DNA of 64,000 nucleotides from Leucosporidium creatinivorum (lineage: Eukaryota > Basidiomycota > Microbotryomycetes > Leucosporidiales > Leucosporidiaceae), in assembly GCA_001600635.1 (NCBI GenBank), contig BCKL01000014.1:386202-450201 (forward strand), given 5' to 3'. The notes beneath the pieces were generated by a model. The model made no database searches and was not told the DNA's origin. It saw nothing but the letters and a program-made list of their open reading frames with translations. The position numbers and the translations under genes were made by a program. Positions 36,653-46,970 of the stretch are shown piece after piece (position 1 is the first letter of the stretch; every line of letters begins with the position of its first letter).

Positions 36653-37543
36653 CTAAGGCGTCCTTTCCTCCCCCTTGACTCCCTGCCCCTCCTCACTCTG
36701 GCTCTTCCTAGCAACCACCTTCTCCTCTTCACCGACAGTGCTAGTCCAAGGCAGACTCGTCGACAACGGACTGGGACAAACCGGCGGGACTTGATGGTTC
36801 AAGTGGGGGGAAGTGCCGGGACTTCTCAAGGATCCTCCTGGGATGTGGTAGGGAGTGAAGGAAGGGGCGATGCGAGAGGAAGGGGGGCCGGCGGAGGAGG
36901 CGCGGGCCATTGAGGTTGAATTGGAGGGGGCGGTGAGGGAGGCGGGAGGGAGGAGGCACGAAGAACGAGGCGAGTGGGAAGAGGGGGAGGTCGTTGAGGG
37001 TTCGGTTGAAGCTGATCTTGGTGCGCGCCTGGTAGAGGAAGAGGAAGAGGGGACTTGTAGGCTATTCCTATCGACCCTCGTTTGTTCCCTTCCCCTCTCC
37101 CTTTGCTCGTGCTGCAGCTGCTCCCCCGCTCCAGCCAGAGCAGCACTTGCTCCCCTCTTTCCTCTCCCAAACCCAACAGGCGCAGGGGGTAATACATCCC
37201 TCTCCTTCTTCTTCTCCTTCTCCTTCCTCTTCCCATCCTTCCCTCCCCCTTCTCCTCCCTGCCCTCCTGCCCCCGCGGTAAGAGGCAAAGGCGCTACGAA
37301 CCTCTTATTGACGAGTCCCCTCTCGCCTTCTCCCTCCCTCAACAACGCTCTCAGGAGGAGGTTGACGTTCACCCTTCCGTTGTTGGAGGTGGATGTAGGA
37401 GAGGAGGGTGTAGGAGCTTTGAGAGGAACGCCCTTTCGACGTCTTTTAAGATGAGGGCCAGAGGGGGGCATTATGAGCGAGCAGCTGGAGGCGATGGGAG
37501 AGGTCGAAGAGGGAGGGCGAGAGGTAGAGCGTTGGGGTGGCAT
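36653..37543 (-). CDS. Low-complexity orphan protein, 296 aa
   Basis: A single uninterrupted frame from an ATG (MPPQRSTSRPPSS) to a stop after EERTP. No family recognised. The composition is Ser/Pro-rich at both ends. A more structured stretch, NNGRVNVNLLLRALLREGEG and LVNKRFVAPLPL, is followed by a Lys/Glu run (KRKEKEKKKERDV) that may be a nuclear signal. No signal peptide or membrane segment. Being intronless is uncommon among its neighbours, so it could be a real single-exon gene or a chance open frame in GC-rich DNA. The NLLLRALLREG segment is the only part that looks selectively maintained. Confidence 0.45.
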   Translation of the reverse strand: MPPQRSTSRPPSSTSPIASSCSLIMPPSGPHLKRRRKGVPLKAPTPSSPTSTSNNGRVNVNLLLRALLREGEGERGLVNKRFVAPLPLTAGAGGQGGEGGGKDGKRKEKEKKKERDVLPPAPVGFGRGKRGASAALAGAGEQLQHEQRERGREQTRVDRNSLQVPSSSSSTRRAPRSASTEPSTTSPSSHSPRSSCLLPPASLTAPSNSTSMARASSAGPPSSRIAPSFTPYHIPGGSLRSPGTSPHLNHQVPPVCPSPLSTSLPWTSTVGEEEKVVARKSQSEEGQGVKGEERTP

Positions 37544-37798
37544 CGTGTGGAGCTGTAGGGTGTTACTTGGGTGTTGAAGCTGTAGTTGGGTGAGCGGCGG
37601 GCGGGAAGGAGAGACTCAGAGTCAGAGCAACTTCGCGCGGTTCGATCAGCATACACTCTCTCCTGGCCTCTGCGAAGAGCAGCCCGCGCAATTCCCTTAC
37701 AACACCTTCCGACAGTTATGTAGCGCAATCACTTTATTCACTCCTGCTCCACCGCTCTGTCCGATAACAGCCCCATCCTCCTCTTCGCCATCGCCGAG

Positions 37799-37869
<71 letters not shown>

Positions 37870-38557
37870 CCCCCCCCCCCCCCCTTCCGTTCACTCAGCG
37901 CTCAAATCTCGTCCTTCGCCCCCCACTCGCCGCGCTTTTTCGCTAGAAACCTGCAAGCTGTCGCAGAGCAGAACAGTATCTCCAACCGCTGAGGTGAACC
38001 CCTGCTGCTCTACAACACCTCTTCGCCCCCTCTCTCCCTCCCTCTCAAACGCCCTCAACCTCGGCCGTCGCGACCATCCCGGCGCGCGCTCAAGTCGGTC
38101 CCTCGCTCGCTCGTGGGTGTTCGGTCTGTCGCTTCAGCGAGGGTTCGTCGTGCGTAGGAACCGAGCAGGTGTTGGGCCTAGCTGGCTCAAGCTACAGCTG
38201 CCGTCTTTCGCTCGCAAGGCTGGCTGGCTCTCCCTCTCCCTCTCATGCTCGCCGAGAGCGCTCGAGCTCGAGCCCGAACCGAGATGAAACGAGTGTAAGG
38301 ATGGGAATTATAACCTCTCTACGCTAGCTCGGCTCTCAGTAAAGAGTAATAAGTCCGAGCGAGTTGCTGTAGAGTATCGGGCGAGAAGGGGAAGCAGAGA
38401 GAAAGAAGAGAGTTAGACCAGCTCGGCGCCGAGGTCCGAGTCCGAGCGATAATTCTGCGCGCGCGTATATCGCAGCTCATCAGCTTTTCATGCTCCTCTG
38501 TCTGTGAAGGGTGAGCAACGGAGAAACTGGGACTCACACACCCAATCCGCCAACCCC
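37544..38557. other. 1 kb intergenic with poly-C tract
   Basis: Upstream of the orphan and downstream of the stalk gene. It holds the long C homopolymer at 37799-37884. Open frames here have no recognisable features. Confidence 0.5.
37799..37884 (+). repeat. Poly-C homopolymer (70 C, one G, 15 C)
   Basis: Seventy consecutive C, a single G at 37869, then fifteen more C. On the minus strand this is a poly-G run. It sits 250-340 bases upstream of the orphan's start. Such tracts are length-unstable and can form G-quadruplex or i-motif structures; the true length may differ because homopolymers are often misassembled. Confidence 0.95.
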
Positions 38558-41500
38558 CTACAGACGACGACCCATCCTCCTGCGAGCCTCCCTCAACGAC
38601 CTCCGAGTCGCTCCAATCCTCTCCTCCTCCTTCTCTCCTTCTCCTTCTCCTGCTCCTTGTGCTCCCTCTGCCGCCTCAGCAACCCAGGTTGGCTGAGCTT
38701 CTTCTCCCGCCAAAGTCGTCGACGAGGGCGAGGGCGAGGGCGATGAGGGCGCGGCGTTGCGAGCGTGGGACTCGGAGGGGACGATGAATGAAGGCCGAGG
38801 CTGAGCGGGAGGGCCGGGGATGCAGCTCGGCTGGTGATTATCGGCGTTGTTGAGTCGAGCGAGGTGGGAGGGACGGATGGAAGACGGCTGAGGTTGAGCG
38901 GGAGGGCCGGGGATGAAAGAGGGGTTGACCTTGTTGAACCTTCCAGCTTGGAGCTCGGCGTTGGGAGCGGGTTCTGTAGGTTGTTGGAGGTGGAAGGGAG
39001 AGCAGAATATAGTTAGTCAGCTCGGCGCTTTCTTGTGAGTTAGAGCGGGCAGCCAAAGGATGGAGAAAGGAAAAAAAAGCCGAGCTCACCCTGCTCGGCG
39101 CTCGACTCGGAGTCGGACGCAACTGGAGCGCCCTTCTTCGCTCCCGTGTCGGGCATGGGCTCTGTATCAGGCTCGGTGTTGGTGGTCGTGGGGTTCTCTG
39201 TATCATCATCACGGGAACCGATCAGCTCCCTCCGAACCCCGAGAGCGAGAGCGAAAACGAGCCAAACTCACCCTGCTTCACCTCGCTCGAGCTGGAGCTG
39301 CTCGTCGGCGTAGGAGTAGCCGTACTCGTAGCTGAAGGTCCACCAGTAGCCGAGTTCCCAGGCTTGGGAGTACTAGTCGTTCCCGATCCCTCGGTTGTCG
39401 TTCGAGAGGTGGAACTCGAGCTCGGCGAAGAGGAGGAGGAGGAGGAAGACGAAGCGGGAGGAGGGGTGGTCGTCTCCTCCGTAGGGGTCGAGGATGACGA
39501 TGAGGAGGAGGAGGAGGAAGAGCTCGTGCTGTGGAGCGAGAAGGTCAGTTTGAACGCAGGATGAGGGCAAAGTGGAGGACGAACCGAACGGGCTCAAACG
39601 GAATCAGAATCCCACCGATGAGGTCTCCCAAGAGCTTGGAAACGCCGTCTACGATGCTGAAAACTTGAGTCACGCCGTTGTTGATCAGGGTGACGAGGAT
39701 GTCGCCGCTGTTTCGAGTTCGCCCAGGTGGGGTCAGCTTCGGCGAGGGGAGGGGAGAGAGAGCGAGGGAGAGAGAAGGGACCTACGGATCGGCTCCGCCG
39801 GCGGGGGTGCTCGTGGATGAGGAAGCAGGCGAAGAGGTGATGGTCGAGGAGCTCGAGCTTGAGGTACTGCAGAGCGAAGGAGGAGGGTCAGCGAGAATCT
39901 TCGCCGAGCCGAGCCGACACGAAACTCACGTAGTCTCCGAGGAAGAGGACGAGGAAGAGCTAGTAGGGAGAGGAGGGAAAGGGAAAGGGGGGAACGGGAA
40001 TTCTCCATCATCGCTGCTGCTGCTTGAGCTTGAACTCGAGCTGGAGCTCGAACTTGAAGTTGGGCTCGGCGCCTCGGTCGTCCGTGTGCGGGTACTGCTG
40101 CTGCTCGACGATGATGTCGTCTCATTGCCCGGGAATCCAGGAATAGGAATTACAATAGTAGTCCCAGGGAGGGTGACCGTAATTCCTCCCTCATCCTCGC
40201 TCGAGCTTGAACTCGAACTCGAACTCGAACTCGAGGTCGAACTCGTCGGCGAAGCAGTAGGAGCGGGCGTCGTTCGGCTCGTAGTCGTCTCCGAAGGTCC
40301 AGGCATCGTATTCGACCCTCCCTTCGAGGTGGTCGTTGGTGTAGGCGAGCCAGGGAAGCTGATAATCGGAACGGTGAGGGTAATCTCGGCGCCGCCGGGG
40401 AGGGTGATCACTGTGGTGGTGAATCCGGGAGGTAGTGCTTCGGAAGTGGTAGTCGGACCCGCGGTCGGCTGTAGGGAGGCAACGGAGGAGCCGTATGAGC
40501 GAGAGAGTCTTCGGTGAGGGCAGCGAGAGAGAGGGCGAACTCACACCAGGGGGGGTGGTCGTCGGGCCATCGGATGTCGTAGGGCCGACGATGGTGGTGC
40601 TGATCTTCTCCGTCGTGGTGGTCTGTATAGAGAGCGGAGAGAGGATGAGCGAGCGAGCCCTGAGGCGAACCGGGAGCCGAACGAGGAAAGCCGAGAGCCG
40701 ATAGACCAAAGGCGGAGACGTACCGTGGTGGTGACGGGCTCATTAGGCGTCGTGCTAGGTCCAACAATCGTGGTCGAGATGATGGGGGGCGTGGTCTGCT
40801 CAAGGAAGGGGAAGAGAGCGTAAGCCGAGCCGAGCTGACTTCTCTCGCTTCAGAACACTAGGCTTGAGCGGGAAAGCTACACGGTCAGACACGTACAGTG
40901 ACGGGGCGTGTAGTGGTGACGGGATCAGCCGGCGTCGTAGTCACGGGCGTGGTCTGCAAATCCGAGCGGGTCAGCGAACGTCAGCCTAATCGCCCGAGGC
41001 GGCAGTCCACGCGCTCTTCGCGTCGTAGCCAACTTACGGTATCAACGATGGGCGTGGTAGTCACTGGTTTCGTGGTCGTCACTGGCTCCGTGGTCTAGCG
41101 ATCGCGAGCGAGCGAGTGAGTCAGCGAATGGTTCGGCATGCTCGGCGCTCTCGTTCGGCGGCGCTCTCGTTCAAATATGGTGGCCGACGTACCGTAACAG
41201 GCGTGGTGGTTACCGGATCCGTCGTTACTGGTCGAGTCGTTGTAACGGGCGTAGTCTATCGGACGGAAGCGAATTAGCTATCAGCGCTCTGCTCGGCGCT
41301 CGTTCCCGTCTCCCGAGAGCTGAGCTGCAAAACTGTCGGTCACAGGATCGGTAGTAGTCACTGGGGTGGTAGTTACCGGTCGCGAGGTCTGTAGAAAGGA
41401 AGCAGGCGAGTGAGCAAAGATGAAGCGTTTCGATTCGGCTCGGCGCTCGCTTCAGCGCTCTTTAGCGCGGAAACGGCGGTGAGAGCTACGGGGCATACGT

Positions 41501-42902
41501 ACGGTCACTGGAGACGTTGTAACAGGCGATGTCGTCCGCGTGGTCTGTGGGAGGATCGAGTTAGCGAGTGAAAGAAAGGCTGGCGCTTCGGCGCTCAGCT
41601 GGGAAGCCCAATGCCGAGCTACGCACAGTTGTGGAAGACGTAGTCACTGGGGTCGTTGAGGGAGCCTCCGTGGTCGATGTGCTGAGGAAGAGAAACGGCT
41701 GCGAGGGTCAGCTCCGAGTTCGGCTAAGGCCGATAGCGGCAAAGCCGAAAAGCTCACGTCCTCGCCGTGGTAGACGTCGAGACCGTCCTGTAGAGCCACA
41801 GAGCGTCAGCTTTCACTCAAATTCGCCATATGCCGAGCTCCTCACGTCGTTGTAGGCAAAGTCGACGTCCTGCGCGAGCGCAACCTGTCAGCGGCGCCTC
41901 GAAGCTTGCCCCTTCCCGCCGTTCGAAATCGAGGCTTACGTAGTTCTAGTCGAGATGGTGCTCAACGTGGTGAACTCGGTAACGTCCACGGTAACCACGC
42001 GAGTCTCGGTGACGGCTCCTGCGGAGGAGAAGGCGGGTCAGCCCTCGGCCGAGGCGAGTGAGTTCGAAAACTCGAGAAAAGGACTCACGGCCGTTGGTGG
42101 TGTAGACTACAGCGGTGGCAGCAACGGACTCGACCTCAGTGACAGTGAGGAGGGCGAGAACCTGGCCGCTGATCGTTGTCGTGATGATTCCTGAGGGGCA
42201 GAGGAAAGCGCCGAGGTCAGGTTTGGCGCTTGCGAGTCCCTAAATCGGCCAATCTTGCCCCTCCGAAACGCCTACAGCTCTTCTCTTCACAATCCCGACC
42301 CATGCGTCCGCTTGCCCGAAGAAAAGGGCTCATCGCTTACCAGTGGCGACAGCACCGACGCTCGTGCGGGAAACGGTCACGGGCTCGGCCGTAATGACAC
42401 TGGTCAAGGTCCTGACCTCTCCATTGGCCGCCGTACTGAGCACCGTCTGAGTCTGCAGCCTTCCGGTACGGGTGAGCGTCTTGGTGATCCCATCGACGAC
42501 GGTCGTCTCGAGAATCTCGGCGTTGTCTTGCGCCGCATTGTTCTTGTGACGAGTGGTGACCACCGAAGCGGGGACGATGGCGAGGATGAGGATGGCCAGC
42601 AGAAGAATCGCGAGCGCGAGGATCTGTGTGTTGTCTCGAGGAGTCAGCTCCGTCGTTTTCTCCAAGCACCGACGACGAGCTCACCTTTCTCCCCTTGCCG
42701 CGAGTGGGGCGAGCGCCAGCTGTAGTCTGGTACCTCGGTCCCGTTCCCTGTATTGCAGCAGATCCGAGTCAGCTTACTTGCGTCTTGTTCGGCCTCACCG
42801 CATCGCCCCGTCTGCTCAGCCGTTCGGGCAGCGGAGGGGGGGGGGGGGACTCACGAGGGAGGGCGTGTTGGTAGAGCTATGGAGCGGAGTAGACTCGCTC
42901 AT
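38558..42902 (-). CDS. Single-pass membrane protein with mini-exon-coded Thr/Ser stalk
   Basis: Not assigned to a family. A short cytosolic N-terminus (MSESTPLHSSTNTPSL, then RPTRGKGRK) precedes one membrane segment (LALAILLLAILILAIVP, coded near 42570-42640). The outer part starts with a beta-rich region (ETTVVDGITKTLTRTGRLQT) and then a long Thr/Pro/Val stalk. That stalk is coded by many tiny phase-0 exons, for example 41503-41544, 41344-41388, 41193-41255, 41038-41094, 40897-40953 and 40724-40795, each beginning with a Thr codon and carrying PVTTT units. Two longer exons (about 39.9-40.5 kb) add Gly-rich strands and Ser runs. A tail with two copies of an IPGPPAQP motif ends MGRRL. About 20-25 exons in all; most junctions were checked by phase. 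A heavily O-mannosylated cell-wall sensor or adhesin-like role is inference from composition only. Confidence 0.65.
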
Positions 42903-43647
42903 GGCTGCTGGTGTTGATGCCTTGTGGGCGTGGTCTGGAAACGAGCGTAAAAGGGTGAAGAAGAGCAGAGAAGCACGCGGCGGCCCCGAGAGCGACGAGA
43001 GGAGCAACAGCGACATCCTCAGGAGTCCGCGCACGGTCCCCCTCTGTACTTCGATAGATGATCATTCTGTAGGGCAGTAGATGTTGGAGAGACGAGACCA
43101 AACTGTGAGGTTCAAAAAGAAGGAGGGAGAGCGTTGAAAGCGAGCGTCGGCATTCGCTCCCTCCACTCGTCGAGTCTTGCTGCGCTCGCTCTCAGCGAAG
43201 GTCGCCTGGCTCTCTGCTCATCGAAAAGTGATTCAGCGAAAAGCAAGCTTGTTCATTGAAGGAGGGAGAGGTGACTACTGGAGCCGAACTTTCAAAGCTC
43301 CCTCGGCGGCTGGCGACGAGGTAGGAAGGAGGTGCGCTGCACAGGACTCGACTGGCGAGTAGGTGAGAAGGGGAGGGGTGCGCTGCACGTGTATAACTGA
43401 GAGGCGTGAAGGGGGGTCGTAAAACTGAGAGGAAGCGAGAACGAGAACGAGAAACGAGGAGAGAATAGGAAAGGGAGAATAAACTAATCAACAGGGTGGT
43501 GTGAGCGTGGAGGGGGACCGAGAAGGGAGAGAACAGTGTACGGAGGAGATGCGTTGCGCCGTGAGAGGGAGAGTGGTGAACCCAAAAAGCCGAGAAAGCG
43601 TCGAGAGAAACTGAAGGAGGAGAACGGGAGGAAGCCGAGAGCGACGC
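42903..43647. other. Intergenic, no gene seen
   Basis: Upstream of the stalk gene and downstream of the glycoside hydrolase (both minus strand). Likely promoter plus 3' UTR. No supportable ORF. Confidence 0.45.
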
Positions 43648-45494
43648 CTACTGGGCGAAGTAGGACTTGATGACGCTGTCTCCCTCCACAGCGGCAATCC
43701 TAAAGTCATATCCCTTGTGGTACTGTGGACGACGGAGGAGAGGTCGAGTCAGCTTCAGGTCTTAGCGAGGACTGCCAATGCCCTGCTCGGCGCTCGTCTC
43801 CCGCCTCCCCTCTCCGCCTCGACATCGTAACCCTTTTTCTCCCTCCCACCACCAGCACTGCAAATCAAAGACAAGACTAACGTTGAACCACGAGCAGGCA
43901 ATGAAGTTGGGCATGGCGGTCTTGGTTGCCTCAGAGGTGATGTCCTTGAGCCAGGCGAGGCGCTGGTCCATGCTCGTCGTTCCTCCGTTACCAATCTCCC
44001 CGATGGCAAAGTGAGGTCCAGAGCTTGAAGTGTACTTGTCGTGGAAGGCCTTCATCGTACCGACGAAGTTGTAGTTCGAGGTCTCCTTTGGGTAGTAGTC
44101 GCTGCGAAGGAGGTCAGCGAGAGGCTCTCTGGAGCGCTTCAGAGCACCCAAACACCCACACGCCGATGAGATCCACGGTGGAAGGGTCGTCAGGGTAGTA
44201 CTGATCGTACTGGTCCTCAGAAGCGACGTTGGGAGTGTACCACATCTGTGCGAAGCGAAGGCAAAGGTCAGCGAGGCTCGGCGGGGATTCCGAGCGGTGA
44301 GTAAACGAACCTTGACCTCGGGAGCGATTTCCTTGCAAGCAGCCGAGACGGCGGCCCATCCAGCCTTGAAATCGTTGGCGTCACCCTGGTAGGTGCCGTC
44401 CTCTGCGAGAAGCGAAAGACGGGTCAGCTCGGCCGAGGCGAGAAGAGCGAAACCGACTCTGCGCCCAAATCACCCTGATAGTAGTTGACCTCGTGAGCGA
44501 AGCGGAGCCAGACCTCGACGCCCTTGTCGGTGAACTGCTTCATGACCTTGCAGATGGCGACTGCTTGCTGGTTGTCTTCGGCGGTCAGTCCCCACCATCC
44601 ACCTGAGAATCAACGGTCAGCTCGGGCGTCAATATGCTAGACGATGTAGTGACATACCGGTAGGCATGACGGCGGGCTGGAAGACTCCACCCGAGACGAT
44701 TTGATCCATGCGCGAGGTGAGCTGTCCTCCTGCGAACGGGGAAAACAGCGAAGGAATCAGCGAGGGTTCAATAAGGAAGGCGAGAGACTACCTACCATCA
44801 AAGAGAATGCCCGACTGAGCCTGCGCGTACCATCCCTGGGCCGAGGTTTGCTGTCCCATGGCGCTGGTGATCTCGGAGATGGTCTGCGAGGTTCCTCCAC
44901 CAGATCCTGAGGGTCGGAGGACGGTACAGAATGACGAGGGTGCGTAGAAGAACGTGCAGAAGCGAGGGTAGAATGGGGTACATGAGGGCGAGAGTCAGCG
45001 AAGTGTTCGTCTCGGGGAAAAGGCCGTCACAAAGGGCAACAGGCGGACGGTGCTCGCGCACAAGCCCCGGCGCCTAAGATGATGTGCTACAGCAGGGGGA
45101 GTTACTCACCATCATCAGGAAGCCATCCGAAGGCAATCTGGTTCTTCTTCATGCCGGCAAGACCCCAGCCGATGGAAGAAGACGAGCTGGCCGAGGACGC
45201 GCTGGCTCCCGAGCTGGACGCGGTGCTGGAAGCCTTGTACGACGACGAGGAGGATGCCTGCCATTGCGAGGAGGACGAACTACCTCCGAAAGCATTGTTG
45301 GCCGAGCGCGAAGCCGTGGCGGCGGGCTGGGAAGCAGCGAGCACGTTGGCGCCGTTACCGGACGACGAAGACGAGCTGGAGGCGGCCTTGCTGTGGTGGC
45401 GACGGTGGCTGCTGGAGTGCTTGCCGTTGCATGCAGCAGATGCAGCAGTAGCGAGAAGGGGGAGCGCGAGGAGCGTGTTGGTGAAGGAGACCAT
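43648..45494 (-). CDS. Secreted glycoside hydrolase, GH26-like / clan GH-A
   Basis: Starts with a signal peptide (MVSFTNTLLALPLLATAASA), then a Ser-rich linker of about 100 residues coded near 45110-45430, then a catalytic barrel split by about seven introns. Motifs are FGWLPDDG, MPTGGWWGLT, VEVWLRFAHEVNYY (with the HE pair expected of the acid/base strand), VKMWYTPNVA, LIGVDYYP and FAIGEIGNGG (GE as likely nucleophile), ending in YHKGYDFRIAAVEGDSVIKS. This order fits clan GH-A enzymes and looks closest to the GH26 mannanase type, but substrate cannot be fixed by eye. The last exon and preceding intron recur almost unchanged, inverted, at 48.7-48.9 kb. Role: extracellular or cell-wall polysaccharide cleavage (inferred). 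Confidence 0.78.
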
Positions 45495-46970
45495 GGCGAC
45501 GGTGTGAAGAGCGAGTTCGGCGAAGGGAGGGAGGGCGAAAGGGGGAGAGGATCGGTCGTGAAGTGGACTGAACTGAAGGGGATCCTTACTGGCCTGCCGG
45601 TGGGGTCCTTGAGAGTAGCTGCTGAAGAGAAGTGAACTTGGTGAAGAAGAAAGGCGTCCGCCGCTCTCGAATCTCTTTTGGCCGTTGCTGGCGCGCAGTC
45701 ACCGCCGCCCTTCACGTCCTCCTCGCTCACTTCTACTTCACCGCGATGTACTAGAACAAAGCGTCCAAAGTCATTGATCAATGTACAGGCCGACATGATC
45801 GCTCTCAGCTCCCTTCTCCCTCCTCGGCGCTGGCTTCGGCGCGTCAAGGTCACAGCTCGGCGCTGGGTGCTCAGTCGCGCAGCATCGACGGGAGGCAATC
45901 ATTCCCCAGCCTTCCCGTATAAAGTGATACAGAAGGCTTTGCACTTCACATCACTTTCATCTGTACTTTACACGCCCTCCATCTCGACGAGAAGCGCGTC
46001 GCCGTCGCGCCCTTTGCCCTCTCGCCGAGCATTCCTAGCGGGGAGAGGCATCAGTCGCTCAGCTTTATCGCCCGCGAGCACATTGTGATCAACAGCAGTC
46101 AACTTTATCCAACTCTAATTGCAACCCGAGTAACAAAAACCTGAATAATCTCCCTTTGCGATTTTCTTTCTCCCTAAGTCTCGCCGAACAAAGGCCAAGC
46201 TCGGCCCTCCTGGTAATCTCGCTCGCTCCCTTTCTGCACTCGCCCGAACCCTCCTCTCTTCTTTTGTGCTCTACCTACGTTGCAAACGCACCCTTCACTC
46301 CCGTCTGTACGGGAGCAATAGTGTGACAAGCAGACGAAGCCAAGGAGCGCCGAACCTCCAAGCTCCAACGGGCGGAAGGCCCGGCGAAATGGTGGCAACT
46401 ACTGGATCTGGCTCGAGGGGCAACCATGTAGCTGGGTAGCGCTTGTACAACGTCAAGGGGTTGCCGCTCGACTTGCCTTCGTGATCCGTTTCCGTGAAGT
46501 CGACTGAAAGGTGCTGCGAAGGCTGCTACGAGCCGCTGAGACAGCCTGAGGTGTAGCGTGATCCCGAGTGATCTACAGCAACGAGAAGAGCAAGAGATGT
46601 GAAGCCTTTCGTCTATCTCAGTGATGGACTCAGATGTATGTACGCTGGACAATGGCTTCCTCGCTCCTTGCTCTCCTGTTCAGACCTCGGCGATCCCTCA
46701 CGCCTTATCTCGGCGAAGCCGTTCGGAAGTTCGCTTACTGCGGTCGCTGGCTTCTCCTCCCGAAACTTTCAACGTATATAGACCACTTCACTTCAATGCA
46801 AGCTGAATCTCAAGCGTCACTTCCTTCGACTAGCAGCGCCGAGCGTCGTCCGAGCTCCCAAGCTCCCCCATCCTGCGACTCGCCGCCCAGCTCGGTAGGT
46901 TCTGCGGATCAGCAAAGGAACTTCAGCTCGATTTTTCTCGAGTCGGACAACCTGTACAGCATACTCACCC
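45495..46970. other. 1.5 kb intergenic with a duplicated segment
   Basis: Upstream of the glycoside hydrolase and downstream of F-box member 3. A segment at about 45805-45890 recurs in direct orientation at about 48538-48622. Otherwise only unsupported open frames. Confidence 0.5.
45805..45890 (+). repeat. Direct repeat copy 1 (partner near 48538-48622)
   Basis: Shares CTCCCTCCTC, GGCTTCGGC, TCAAGGTCACAGCTCGGCG and GCTCAGTCGCGCA blocks in the same order with the partner, with a few substitutions and a small indel. It lies about 300 bases upstream of the glycoside hydrolase start. Confidence 0.75.

Noticed and set aside
38500-38700. Possible separate small genes in the tail region of the stalk gene
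   Set aside because: The minus-strand frame continues without break from the spliced stalk gene to the stop at 38558.
39926-40411. Ser-rich frame considered as a separate mucin gene
   Set aside because: Its 5' end joins in phase to the mini-exon ladder upstream, so it is one exon of the larger gene.
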